DNA of 64,000 bases. Origin: Ornithinimicrobium ciconiae (lineage in GTDB: Bacteria > Actinomycetota > Actinomycetes > Actinomycetales > Dermatophilaceae). The translations under genes and the position numbers were made by a program. Below, one piece after another: positions 36,296-44,244 of the stretch. Numbering within the stretch: position 1 is the first letter of the stretch; the number at the start of each line of letters is the position of its first letter. The notes under the pieces are model-generated. The model saw nothing but the letters and a program-made list of their open reading frames with translations, did no database searches and was not told where the DNA came from. The DNA is taken from positions 1,488,001 to 1,552,000 of the forward strand of contig NZ_CP041616.1 in the NCBI RefSeq assembly GCF_007197575.1. The letters are read 5' to 3'.

Positions 36296-36606
36296 TAGTT
36301 GTCCTTCTGCGCCACGCCGAGAACGACCCGAAGCTGCTCCAGCGTGGGCGCCCCGGCCAAGCCGTCCCGGGTGCGGTAGACCCGGCACGAGAGCCCGACC
36401 CCGGCGTTCGGTTCGGCGAAGGCATCGACTCCGTCGACCAGGATGCTGGGCGAGCCGAGGAAACCGAGCCGTTCGGCCTCCTCCGGGGTCTCGACCCGGC
36501 GACGCTTCACGACGACGTCCGCGTGGTCGGCGGCGATCGCGGCAAGGCGTTGATCGATGAGCGCCCAGTTCGGGCAGTCGTCGAAGTACAACAGCGTGAT
36601 GTCCAT
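36295..36606 (-). CDS. Small thioredoxin-fold protein
   Basis: ATG 36606 gives 103 residues. The start DITLLYFDDCPNW places one cysteine where thioredoxins have CxxC, and the segment FLGSPSILVDGVDAF contains the cis-proline loop. A second cysteine is in VGLSCRVY. Small proteins of this type occur in mercury and arsenic resistance operons and may feed electrons from the flavoprotein encoded directly downstream. The specific partner is unknown. Confidence 0.78.
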   Translation of the reverse strand: MDITLLYFDDCPNWALIDQRLAAIAADHADVVVKRRRVETPEEAERLGFLGSPSILVDGVDAFAEPNAGVGLSCRVYRTRDGLAGAPTLEQLRVVLGVAQKDN

Positions 36607-36614
36607 GAGACCGA

Positions 36615-36645
36615 CCGTAAACGTTGTACCGGGGTGCAATGTCAA
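36615..36645 (-). promoter_or_regulatory. MerR-type promoter with long spacer and dyad
   Basis: On the minus strand TTGACA (36645-36640) and the -10-like TACGGT are separated by 20 bp, longer than normal. A near-perfect dyad TTGCACC-CC-GGTACAA (36639-36624) fills the spacer. This is the design of mer-like promoters, where a MerR protein twists the DNA to align the boxes. It drives the thioredoxin-like and flavoprotein genes. The adjacent merR gene is broken. Confidence 0.72.
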
Positions 36646-36661
36646 ACGGAAGGACGAAGAG

Positions 36662-36893
36662 GTGCTGATCGGAGAGCTTGCTGACGCGGCCGGGCTGTAC
36701 GGCCAGACCATTCGCTTCTACGAGCGCAAGCGCCTCCTGCCCAGCCCCAAGCGGGGCGCCAACGGCTACCGGAACTACGACGAGTCCAGCGCCCTTGCCC
36801 TCCAGCGAGCGGCGCATCCGCTACACCCGCGCCCGCGCGGGCGAACGCGCCGCCGTCGAAGCCCGACGCCTCAACCTCGGGGCAATCTGAGGA
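36662..36893 (+). pseudogene. Truncated MerR-family regulator
   Basis: GTG 36662 begins a good MerR N-terminus (LIGELADAAGLYGQTIRFYERKRLLPSP...NGYRNYD), the winged-helix DNA-binding half. After about residue 46 the similarity breaks. A frame-shifted piece (RIRYTRARAGE) resembles the next helix, and the effector domain with metal-binding cysteines is missing. The rest of the frame to about 37060 looks non-coding and runs into the 3' end of arsA. Confidence 0.72.
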
Positions 36894-36964
36894 CTCCCTC
36901 CAGCACAGCGACATCGACGGACGCAGCCTCAAGGGGCTCGGTTCCCGACGTTCACAGGTGCGAG

Positions 36965-38731
36965 CTACACCGGGACCACCTGTCCGGTAACGATCGATCC
37001 GAGCCGTTCCACGCCCACCGGCTCATCCGACAACAGGGGAACGACCGCGACCCGGTCTGACAGGGACTCGACGCGGGCGACCTGGTCGACCTCGTTCTGT
37101 GCGCGAACCTGCAAGAACGGGGATTCTGGTCGTGCGGCGAGCAGCGAGTTGTTGATGACCCACGCCCAAGGATGAATTCCGGCGCGTTCGAGATCTTGCT
37201 GGAGGACCTCGGCCTCAGTGACCGGCGTGGGTTCGGCGAGGGTGATGAGCAGGACTTTGGTCTGGGTGGGGTCCTGGAGTCGCATCAGGGGGGTGGTGTA
37301 AGCCATCGCATCTCCCATCTGCCGTGCGACGTCGCGGTGGTAGGACCCGGCCGCGTCCAGCAGGAGCAGAGTGTGACCGGTGGGTGCGGTGTCGATGACT
37401 ACGAACTCGCGCCGTGACTCGTGCACAGCTTTGGAGAACTGTTGGAAGACCGCGACTTCCTCGGTGCACGGTGAGAGCAGGTCTTCGGCGAGGTTGCGGC
37501 GCCCGGCCTCGTCGAGGTTCTTGCCCTTGGTAGCCAGGACCCGGTCGCGGTACTCCCTGGTCGCCTCTAGTGGGTCGATGCGGGAAACCCGTAGACCGGT
37601 GACGGAGCCGTGCAGGGTCTCCTCCAGGTGGGCCGCGGGGTCGGTCGTGGTCAGGTGTACGGGGTGGCCTCGGTGAGCGAGTTCGACGGCGATGGCTGCG
37701 GCGATGGTGGTCTTCCCGACTCCGCCCTTGCCCATGCACAGGACCAGGCCGTGCTCGCCCTTCTCGATCTCGTCGACCAGCGCTGCCAACGGCCCCGGGA
37801 GCGTGACTTCCAGGGCTGCAGCGCCCGCGTCCTCGGACGCATCAACCGTGTCGTTGCTCAACAGGGACCTCAGCGCGGGCAGGCCGACCATGTTGGTCGG
37901 CCGGAGGCCGATCACGTCTCGGGTCAGTGTCGCGACACCGGCCGGCATCGCGGTGAGTGCCGCGGTCTCGCGGGCTCGGACGGCGGCGGCGAGTGCCTCG
38001 TCTCCGGCTTCGGGCGGCAGGACGCCGTTGATGACCACGTGGGTGGCGTGGATGCCGATCTCGCCGAGTTCGTCGTTGGTCCGCTCGATCTCCTTCAACG
38101 AGGATGTCTGCGCGCGGGCGACCAGGACCAGACGGGTGCGGGTCGGGTCCTTGAGGGCTTCGACTGCGGCGGCGTAGGTCGAGCGTTGCTTGTCCAGGCC
38201 GGCCAGCGGACCCAGGCAGGAGGCGTCACCCTTGCCGGACTGGAGGAAGTCGGTCCAGGAGCCGGGGAGCTGGAGCAGGCGGACGGTGTGGCCGGTGGGT
38301 GCGGTGTCGAACAGGACATGGTCGTAGCCGCCGTAGACGGCCGGGTCGGCGAGGAAGGCGGTGAACTCGTTGAAGGAGGCGACCTCGGTGGTGCAGGACC
38401 CGGAGAGCTGCTCGGTGATGGAGGCCAGTTCCTTGTCCGGTAGGAGTCCTCGCACGGGGCCGACGATCCGTTCCCGATAGGCCTCGGCTGCCTGTTCCGG
38501 ATCGATCTCCAACGCCGACAGTCCCGGAACGCCTTCGATCGCCGTGATGGTGTTGCCGATCACGACATCGAAGACCTGGCCGACGTTTGACGCCGGATCT
38601 GTGCTGACCAACAGGACCCGTTTGCCCTGCCCGGCCAGCGTGACGGCCGTGGCGCAGGCGACCGAGGTCTTCCCGACACCACCCTTGCCGGTGAAGAACA
38701 GGAATTGGGGAGCGTCCTGAAGGAACTGCAT
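36965..38731 (-). CDS. arsA: Arsenite-transporting ATPase ArsA
   Basis: The 588-residue protein has two homologous halves, each with GKGGVGKT (near residues 16 and 335) and the DTAPTGHT signature. The three cysteines that bind As(III) are present, in SGSCTTEV, CLGPL and LSPCTEEV. ArsA uses ATP to drive arsenite through ArsB, after receiving it from ArsD. The ATG at 38731 lies beside the stop of the arsM::arsD fusion, so the two are co-translated. The only ArsB in the window is encoded on the other strand 10 kb away (46901-48337). Confidence 0.94.
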   Translation of the reverse strand: MQFLQDAPQFLFFTGKGGVGKTSVACATAVTLAGQGKRVLLVSTDPASNVGQVFDVVIGNTITAIEGVPGLSALEIDPEQAAEAYRERIVGPVRGLLPDKELASITEQLSGSCTTEVASFNEFTAFLADPAVYGGYDHVLFDTAPTGHTVRLLQLPGSWTDFLQSGKGDASCLGPLAGLDKQRSTYAAAVEALKDPTRTRLVLVARAQTSSLKEIERTNDELGEIGIHATHVVINGVLPPEAGDEALAAAVRARETAALTAMPAGVATLTRDVIGLRPTNMVGLPALRSLLSNDTVDASEDAGAAALEVTLPGPLAALVDEIEKGEHGLVLCMGKGGVGKTTIAAAIAVELAHRGHPVHLTTTDPAAHLEETLHGSVTGLRVSRIDPLEATREYRDRVLATKGKNLDEAGRRNLAEDLLSPCTEEVAVFQQFSKAVHESRREFVVIDTAPTGHTLLLLDAAGSYHRDVARQMGDAMAYTTPLMRLQDPTQTKVLLITLAEPTPVTEAEVLQQDLERAGIHPWAWVINNSLLAARPESPFLQVRAQNEVDQVARVESLSDRVAVVPLLSDEPVGVERLGSIVTGQVVPV

Positions 38732-38733
38732 GA

Positions 38734-39987
38734 TCAGCAGCAACCCGTCGAGCCACAGCCGGTGCTCTCCGCGACGGTGAGCTCGATCGCTCCCGCCGGA
38801 ACGACGGGCGCCTGGGTCAGGCCGGTGTAGCGGAGCAGTTGGTCCCGGGTGGGGTAGGTGCCGGTCAGGACGGTGACCCCGTCGACGGTCGTCAGCGGTA
38901 GCCCCTCGGAACCAGCGACTTCGAGGAAACCGCGGACCGACTCATCCGCGGCGAAGGCGAGGGGATCGTTGGCCAGGTTGTGTCGAGCGATGTCGGCGCC
39001 CTGCTCGGTCAGGTGGTTGAGGTCGGCGCTGAACTCGACGAGCCGTTGGTCGACATCCTCACCACAGACTCCGGTGTTGCAGCACAGTGCCGGTTCGTAG
39101 ACGCGGACGCTGTGCACGTGGATCTCCCGAGATTCGGTCGCGGGGCGGGTGGCGAGTGTGCCGGGCTTGGTCCCACGCAGGGAAGCGCTGCGGATCACGC
39201 CGTCGAAGTCCGCGACAAGCGATCCGAGGTCACCGACTCCAGCCAGATCCTCTGAGCTGAGACCGGAGGCGAGTCCTTCAAGCTCACTGCGCCCGAAGAC
39301 GTTCGTCGGTTCGATGCTCACCTGCTCGAAACCGGCGGCTTCCATCAGCTTGATGGCCTCCTCCTCGACGAGAGCGCCGGTGATGCAGCCGGTCCACAGC
39401 GCCATCACCGCGGTGAGTTCCGGGGTCAGTGGCCGGGACAAGACCACATCGGAGATCGCGAGCCGTCCGCCGGGGCGTAGGACCCGGAATGCTTCTCGGA
39501 AGACCTGGCCCTTGTCGACGGACAGGTTGACCACGCAGTTGGAGATGATCACGTCGACCGAGTCGTCGGGGAGTGGGATGTCCTCGATGGTCCCGAGCAG
39601 GAACTCGACGTTCTCGACCCCGGCCTTGGCCTTGTTGGCGTTGGCGAGTTCGAGCATTTCAGGTGTCATGTCCAGGCCGTAGGCCATGCCGTCGGGGGCC
39701 ACCCGGCGTGCGGAGAGCAGCACGTCGATGCCGCCTCCCGAGCCCAGGTCCAGCACCACGTCGCCTGGCTTGAGAGCAGCCAGCAGCGTCGGGTTTCCGC
39801 AGCCCAGTGATGCCGTGACGGCCTCGTGGGGCAGCGAGGTCCGATCGGAGTCGTCGTACTGGGATTGTCCGAAGGGGTCAGTGTCGGAGCAGGCGGCCGG
39901 ACCGCAGCAGGACGACACGTTGCGTGCCGCGTCGGCGTACCGTTCCTGGACGGCGCTGCGGATGTCTTCCGCTTGATTCATGGGCAT
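38734..39987 (-). CDS. ArsM-ArsD fusion: arsenite methyltransferase with metallochaperone domain
   Basis: ATG 39987 behind GAGGAG gives 417 residues. Residues 1 to about 275 are an ArsM SAM methyltransferase: [13 protein letters not shown] binds SAM, and the three catalytic cysteines appear in [15 protein letters not shown] and WTGCITGAL. Residues from about 290 are a complete Ars[20 protein letters not shown] matches the CC-x4-C arsenite site, and the end [10 protein letters not shown] matches the terminal cysteine pairs. ArsD normally hands As(III) to ArsA, encoded next. The fusion could pass arsenite to either methylation or efflux. Confidence 0.93.
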   Translation of the reverse strand: MPMNQAEDIRSAVQERYADAARNVSSCCGPAACSDTDPFGQSQYDDSDRTSLPHEAVTASLGCGNPTLLAALKPGDVVLDLGSGGGIDVLLSARRVAPDGMAYGLDMTPEMLELANANKAKAGVENVEFLLGTIEDIPLPDDSVDVIISNCVVNLSVDKGQVFREAFRVLRPGGRLAISDVVLSRPLTPELTAVMALWTGCITGALVEEEAIKLMEAAGFEQVSIEPTNVFGRSELEGLASGLSSEDLAGVGDLGSLVADFDGVIRSASLRGTKPGTLATRPATESREIHVHSVRVYEPALCCNTGVCGEDVDQRLVEFSADLNHLTEQGADIARHNLANDPLAFAADESVRGFLEVAGSEGLPLTTVDGVTVLTGTYPTRDQLLRYTGLTQAPVVPAGAIELTVAESTGCGSTGCC

Positions 39988-39997
39988 GATCGGCTCC

Positions 39998-40318
39998 TCA
40001 GTCGGTGGGGCAGTTGGTGGTGCCGGCCAGGGTGGACAGCAGGGCGATCGGTTCGGCGACGGCGTCGCAGCACAGGGCGTAGACGTTGGAGCGACCGACC
40101 GGCGTCGCGATGACCAGGCCGTTCTCGCGCAGGCTCTTGAGGTGATGGCTCACCAGGGTCTGTCCGAGTCCCGTGGTCGCGACCAGCTCGGTGACCGTCG
40201 ACTCCTGGTCCGCGACCGCGAGCAGGATCATCAGCCGGTTCTCATCCGAGAGAGCCTTGAGGACCGGAGCGATCTGTCGGGCTCGGTCAGCCGGAGTGGT
40301 GCGGGTTCGAGTCGCCAT
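39998..40318 (-). CDS. arsR: ArsR-family repressor
   Basis: The 106-residue winged-helix protein has the ArsR core LKALSDENRLMILL and recognition helix TLVSHHLKSLRENGL. Candidate As(III) ligands are Cys83-Cys84 and Cys103 at the C-terminus, not the CVC motif of the E. coli type. The gene heads the arsR - arsM::arsD - arsA operon, 10 bp before the fusion gene. Its promoter and operator lie directly upstream, and the ATG appears to be at the transcription start. Confidence 0.93.
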   Translation of the reverse strand: MATRTRTTPADRARQIAPVLKALSDENRLMILLAVADQESTVTELVATTGLGQTLVSHHLKSLRENGLVIATPVGRSNVYALCCDAVAEPIALLSTLAGTTNCPTD

Positions 40319-40324
40319 ACATCG

Positions 40325-40360
40325 AACGTAACATCAGCGATCACTGCTGTCAACAGTGAT
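40325..40360 (-). promoter_or_regulatory. arsR promoter with overlapping ArsR operator
   Basis: A perfect 21-bp inverted repeat, ATCACTG-N7-CAGTGAT (40340-40360), contains the -35 box TTGACA (minus strand, 40353-40348). A -10-like TACGTT follows 17 bp later (40330-40325). Transcription would begin at about the A of the arsR ATG, so the mRNA should be leaderless. A repressor at the repeat would cover the -35 box. Confidence 0.75.
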
Positions 40361-40438
40361 GACTGTTGAAAGGGTCTCACTTCGACCGGTAAGGTCGGCC
40401 GACGACGCGGCCCCCCGGGGCGGGTCCCGTCCCGGGTC

Positions 40439-40537
40439 CTACAGCCACTTGTGGTCGTCGCGCCATACGACGACCAGCGCGACCACACAAGCGATCGGGG
40501 TCAGCAGGCACACGCCGATCTGCACCGCTTCGATCAC
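40439..40537 (-). CDS. Possible single-pass membrane microprotein
   Basis: From GTG 40537, with AGAGG a few bases upstream, the 32-residue peptide is VIEAVQ followed by one hydrophobic helix (IGVCLLTPIACVVALVVVW) and a charged end RDDHKWL. It lies 37 bp after the arsC stop on the same strand. No named family is recognised. A membrane helix with a polar tail is unlikely by chance in such GC-rich DNA, but the coding case rests on this alone. Confidence 0.4.
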   Translation of the reverse strand: MIEAVQIGVCLLTPIACVVALVVVWRDDHKWL

Positions 40538-40574
40538 GGCCTCTGTACCCCACTCACCGAGGTTGGTCGCGTTC

Positions 40575-41237
40575 TCAGAGCGGCTGGCGGCGGGCGGCCT
40601 GCGGGACGCCGAGCTCATCCAAGAGCTTGAGGACTCGCTGCTCGATCTCGTCGCGGATGGGTCGTACCGAGGCGATGTCCTGCCCGGCCGGATCATCGAG
40701 GGCCCACTCCTCATACTTCTTGCCGGGGAAGATCGGGCAGGCGTCGCCACAGCCCATGGTGATGACGGCGTCGGCGGCCTGGACGACCTCGTCGGTCCAC
40801 GGTTTGGGGAACTCCCCGGAGATGTCGATGCCCTTCTCGGCCATCGCGGCGACTGCGACCTTGTTGATCTCGGTGCCGGGTTCCGACCCGCCCGACCAGG
40901 CGATCGCCTGGTCCGCGGCGTGGTGGGTGAAGAAGCCGAGGGCCATCTGTGAGCGGCCGGCGTTGTGAACGCACAGGAACAGCACCACCGGATTGGTGTC
41001 GGTGACATGTCCCTCGATCCGCGCCAGCGCCTGAAGGCGCTGGCGGGCGAACCGCTCGGCCAGCAACGGCAAGAAGTTGGGGATCGTTGACTTGTCGGCG
41101 AACTCATCGAAGGAGGAGTTCAGAAACCGCTCGATCGTCTCGGTGTTGAAGGCGGTCGAGAACTCCTCGGCCAGTCGTGACGCGGACCTCTTGAGGGCGA
41201 GCTGCTGGTCAAGGGAGATGGTCGGGTTCGTGCTCAT
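40575..41237 (-). CDS. arsC: Arsenate reductase with N-terminal three-helix bundle (mycothiol-type ArsC)
   Basis: The 220-residue protein has an N-terminal helical domain (about 10-75, with ERFLNSSFDEFA and FLPLLAERFARQRL). A low-molecular-weight phosphatase fold follows, with P-loop CVHNAGRS at Cys89-Arg95 and the segment MGCGDACPIFPGKKYEEW. This is the actinobacterial ArsC class that joins arsenate to mycothiol. It follows the arsR::arsC fusion gene by 27 bp on the same strand. Confidence 0.93.
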   Translation of the reverse strand: MSTNPTISLDQQLALKRSASRLAEEFSTAFNTETIERFLNSSFDEFADKSTIPNFLPLLAERFARQRLQALARIEGHVTDTNPVVLFLCVHNAGRSQMALGFFTHHAADQAIAWSGGSEPGTEINKVAVAAMAEKGIDISGEFPKPWTDEVVQAADAVITMGCGDACPIFPGKKYEEWALDDPAGQDIASVRPIRDEIEQRVLKLLDELGVPQAARRQPL

Positions 41238-41264
41238 CGTGGAGCCTCCAGTTCGTGGTGCAGA

Positions 41265-41936
41265 TCAGGATGCGAGGCGAGGGGCGAGGGCGAGTACGCG
41301 ACTCTCGATCTGCTCATAGGCGGCGTCAAACGCGGCACCGGTGCCGACCCGCACTGGATCGGGGATCGACCAGTGCAACTCGTGAGACACGCCTAGCTCC
41401 TCGTGCGCCAGGTCGCACACCGTGATCACCAGGTCGCCCTCGCCGACCACGTCCGCCAGTGCGCGCGGTCGCAGGCGTGGAAGCGGCAACCCGCGGCGGC
41501 CGGCCACCTCGATCGCGCCCGGATCGATCCGGGCGGCCGGGTGCGTGCCCGCCGAGGTCGAGGGCACATCACTGGCCTGTCGCCACAGGGCGGCAGCCAG
41601 ATGGGACCGCGCGGAGTTGGCCGTACACACGAACACCACCCGCGGCGGTGGCGGCACGGCCGCCTGAGGAGCGACGCTCAGGGTGTGCTCGACCAGGCGC
41701 AGGTACTGCCGGCGCCCATCGCCCTGGGATCGGTGACTGGAGACCAGGCCCACCTCGCGCAGAACCTTGAGGTGGTGCGCCAGGAGATTCGACGGCATCC
41801 CCAGGGCCTCGGCCAGCTCCGAGGGCGCGGCATCCCCGGTGGTGAGGATGTCCACGATGCGCAGACGCGCCGGATCGCCCAACGCGGCATAGATGGCAGC
41901 CCGCCGATCAAGAGATCCATCAGACTCAAAGTTCAT
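41265..41936 (-). CDS. ArsR-ArsC fusion: HTH regulator with phosphatase-type arsenate reductase domain
   Basis: Of 223 residues, about 10-90 form an ArsR winged helix (IYAALGDPARLRIVDIL, MPSNLLAHHLKVLREVGLV). About 97-220 form a low-molecular-weight phosphatase domain with P-loop CTANSARS and the later VITVCDLAHEEL. The HTH part contains no cysteine, so it cannot sense arsenite like standard ArsR, and sensing may involve the enzymatic domain. It is divergent from the flavoprotein at 42053 and heads the unit with arsC downstream. A TTGAC-rich region with TTGA-N10-TCAA lies just before the ATG. Confidence 0.9.
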   Translation of the reverse strand: MNFESDGSLDRRAAIYAALGDPARLRIVDILTTGDAAPSELAEALGMPSNLLAHHLKVLREVGLVSSHRSQGDGRRQYLRLVEHTLSVAPQAAVPPPPRVVFVCTANSARSHLAAALWRQASDVPSTSAGTHPAARIDPGAIEVAGRRGLPLPRLRPRALADVVGEGDLVITVCDLAHEELGVSHELHWSIPDPVRVGTGAAFDAAYEQIESRVLALAPRLAS

Positions 41937-42052
41937 TGACTCAAGTTTGACTGGGATATATCAACAGGTCAAGATGTTGCCGTGCTCCGGCCCGTGCCGA
42001 CGACGCTGCGACCGCCGCACACCCCTGACCTCCGAGCATCAAGGACGAGACC

Positions 42053-43462
42053 ATGAGACTCATCGCCATTGGCGGCAGTGACGCAGGCATCTCCGCTGCT
42101 CTGCGTGCGCGAGAGCTCGACCCGTCGGTCGAGGTCACCGTTGTCGTCGCCGACGCCTATCCCAACTTCTCGATCTGCGGGATCCCGTATTACATCTCCG
42201 GGGAGGTCACCCACTGGCGCAACCTGGCCCACCGCACCCACGCCGATCTCGAAGCCACCGGGATGAAGTTGCGCCTCGACACTTGGGCGTCCTCGATCGA
42301 CGTCGGTGGGCAACGCCTCGCGGTCCGTAACCCCGATGGCAGCAGCGACTTCCTGGAGTACGGCGAGCTGATCGTTGGCACCGGTGCCGTCCCGGTCCGC
42401 CCGCCCATTGAGGGACTCGACTCCCTGGACGCGGTCGACGGGGTGCACCTGCTGCACTCGATGGGCGACACCTTCGCCCTCACCGAATCCCTGGACCGGA
42501 TCCAGCCCAAGAGGGCGCTCATCGTCGGGGCCGGCTACGTCGGCCTGGAGATGGCCGAAGGTCTCACGATGCGCGGGATCGAGGTCATCCAGGTCGAGAT
42601 GCTCCCCGAAGTCCTCCACACCGTCGAGGTCGAGCTCGGCGCTCTGGTTCACGACGAGCTCGTCAAGAACGGCGTCGACGTCCACACCAACTCCACCGTC
42701 ACCAAGATCAGCAAGACCGCCACTGGTTTGCACGTCGACGGCGCCACCACCGACGGCGAGACGCTCGCCTGGGACGTCGACCTCGTCCTCGTAGTCGTGG
42801 GAGTTCGGCCCGACACTGAGCTCCTCGTCGAGGCAGGCGCCAAGACTGGCCCACGGGGCGCTGTGCTCGTCGACGAGACCATGTCCACTGGGCTCCCGCA
42901 TGTCTGGGCCGCTGGCGACTGTGTCGTCACGCATCACCGCCTGCTCGGCACCACGTACCTGCCGCTGGGCACCACCGCCCACAAGCAGGGCCGCGTCGCC
43001 GGGGAGAACGCGCTCGGCGGATCGGTGAGGTACTCCGGATCCCTCGGCACCCAGGTCGTGAAGGTCTTCGACCTCGTCGCTGCCCGCACAGGCTTGCGCG
43101 ACCACGAAGCGTTCGCGGCAGGCTTCGCCCCGATCAGCACCACGGCCACCCCCGACGACCACAAGGCCTACTACCCGGGCGCGACGCCGATCTCCATCCG
43201 CATCACCGGCGACGCGAACACCGGCCGACTGCTCGGCGCACAGCTCATCGGCACCCGCGGAGCCGAGATCTCCAAGCGGGTCGACACCTATGCCACCGCG
43301 CTGTTCCACGAGATGACCGTCTCCGCGATGACCGAGCTCGACCTCTCCTACACCCCACCCCTGGGCTCACCCTGGGACGCCGTCCAGATGGCCACCCAAG
43401 CATGGGTCAAGGAACACCAGCTCGACACCGAACGCGCCACCATCCAGAAGGACAACCGATGA
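42053..43462 (+). CDS. CoA-disulfide-reductase/NADH-oxidase-like flavoprotein
   Basis: The 469-residue protein starts behind AAGGACGAG. It has the FAD start IAIGGSDAGISAALRARE and a single redox cysteine (Cys42) in SICGIPYYISG, the arrangement of coenzyme A-disulfide reductases and NADH oxidases. The NAD motif is VGAGYVGLEMAEG and the second FAD motif is VWAAGDCV. It overlaps the next gene by 4 bp (ATGA), so its product probably works with the ArsC-like protein encoded there, perhaps recycling thiols. The substrate is not proven. Confidence 0.87.
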   Translation: MRLIAIGGSDAGISAALRARELDPSVEVTVVVADAYPNFSICGIPYYISGEVTHWRNLAHRTHADLEATGMKLRLDTWASSIDVGGQRLAVRNPDGSSDFLEYGELIVGTGAVPVRPPIEGLDSLDAVDGVHLLHSMGDTFALTESLDRIQPKRALIVGAGYVGLEMAEGLTMRGIEVIQVEMLPEVLHTVEVELGALVHDELVKNGVDVHTNSTVTKISKTATGLHVDGATTDGETLAWDVDLVLVVVGVRPDTELLVEAGAKTGPRGAVLVDETMSTGLPHVWAAGDCVVTHHRLLGTTYLPLGTTAHKQGRVAGENALGGSVRYSGSLGTQVVKVFDLVAARTGLRDHEAFAAGFAPISTTATPDDHKAYYPGATPISIRITGDANTGRLLGAQLIGTRGAEISKRVDTYATALFHEMTVSAMTELDLSYTPPLGSPWDAVQMATQAWVKEHQLDTERATIQKDNR

Positions 43463-43920
43463 CCAAGCCGACCCTGCTCTTCATCTGCACGCACAACGCC
43501 GGCCGCTCCGCCCTCGGCGCCGCGCTCGCACGAGAACAGGCCGGCGACCGAGCCGTCGTGCTCTCCGCAGGCATCGACCCGGCCGAGACCGCAAGCGCCG
43601 GCACCATCGCCAGCCTCGCGGAGATCGGCATTGACGACTCCGCATACATTCCGACCAAAGTGACCGAAGAGCTCGTTCGCAACGCGACCGTCGTGATCTC
43701 GATGAAGCCCGGCCTGGACGTCCCGCAGATCGAGGGGATCTCTTATGAGACCTGGGACCTGCCGAACCCGGACGGCTGGGACGTGGAGGCCATCCGCCCG
43801 CTCCGAGACCATATCGACGGACGGGTCGCCGACCTGGGTTTAAACGGAAGCCCCGCGCCTACTCCGGGAGGTCTGAGACTGGCCCATCACCTGATCGCGC
43901 GTCCCCACATCCGCCACTGA
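43459..43920 (+). CDS. Low-molecular-weight phosphatase family ArsC-like protein
   Basis: The 153-residue protein has P-loop CTHNAGRS at residues 10-17. Instead of the MGCGDACP segment of the other ArsCs here it has SMKPGLDVPQIEG followed by YETWDLPNPDGWD. After DGRVADL the last 30 residues (Pro/Gly then His/Arg-rich) do not look like the family and begin at a GTTTAAAC stretch unusual for this GC content. The C-terminus may have been replaced by recombination. It is coupled to the flavoprotein gene. Confidence 0.82.
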   Translation: MTKPTLLFICTHNAGRSALGAALAREQAGDRAVVLSAGIDPAETASAGTIASLAEIGIDDSAYIPTKVTEELVRNATVVISMKPGLDVPQIEGISYETWDLPNPDGWDVEAIRPLRDHIDGRVADLGLNGSPAPTPGGLRLAHHLIARPHIRH

Positions 43921-44042
43921 ACTAGTCGATCTGTCCCACGTGTCCCGAACTCGCGGGTATTGCCCAAGGTCCCTCCCCGCCGACACGGGCATCCGGACAG
44001 GCGTCTGAGCATCGGCCCCAAGACGAGCGCCTCGAGCGCGTC

Positions 44043-44076
44043 ATAGTGGGCAGATCGCGGCGTTATGACGCACCTC
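44043..44076. repeat. 34-bp direct repeat, left copy
   Basis: It begins ATAGTGGGC and ends TATGACGCACCTC, and matches 45417-45450 at 29 of 34 positions in the same direction. The two copies bracket the DUF4037 gene 1374 bp apart. A weaker third relative starts at 62132. Confidence 0.75.
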
Positions 44077-44082
44077 GCCGAC

Positions 44083-44109
44083 ACGCTTGCCGTGGAGGCC
44101 GGCAAGCGT
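44083..44109. terminator. 9-bp stem hairpin before the DUF4037 gene
   Basis: ACGCTTGCC and its perfect complement GGCAAGCGT enclose a 9-nt loop. It could end transcription from the upstream ArsC-like gene or act in the leader. There is no T-run. Confidence 0.4.
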
Positions 44110-44244
44110 TCACAAGCCGGCCCGAGTAGTGGCTGGGTCAGTAGGTCTTCACTAGCAACTCGCGCGGTTCGCAGAAACGGCCCCCTGAGGTTTCCACGGA
44201 GGGGTGCATGGGTCCACACTGAGTTCCCTGAGGAGGCCGATGGC

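Larger units (their letters stand above)
43921..44244. other. Gene-free leader with repeat and hairpin
   Basis: This 324-bp stretch before the DUF4037 gene holds the direct repeat unit at 44043-44076 and the hairpin at 44083-44109. It ends in a GAGGAGG ribosome binding site. No supported gene is seen on either strand. Confidence 0.6.

Noticed and set aside
37172-38443. Plus-strand open frames opposite arsA
   Set aside because: Antisense shadows of the conserved ATPase; compositionally biased with no domain.
40296-40320. GGTTCGAGTC as a tRNA T-loop
   Set aside because: It is the start of arsR on the other strand, and no acceptor or anticodon stems can be formed around it.
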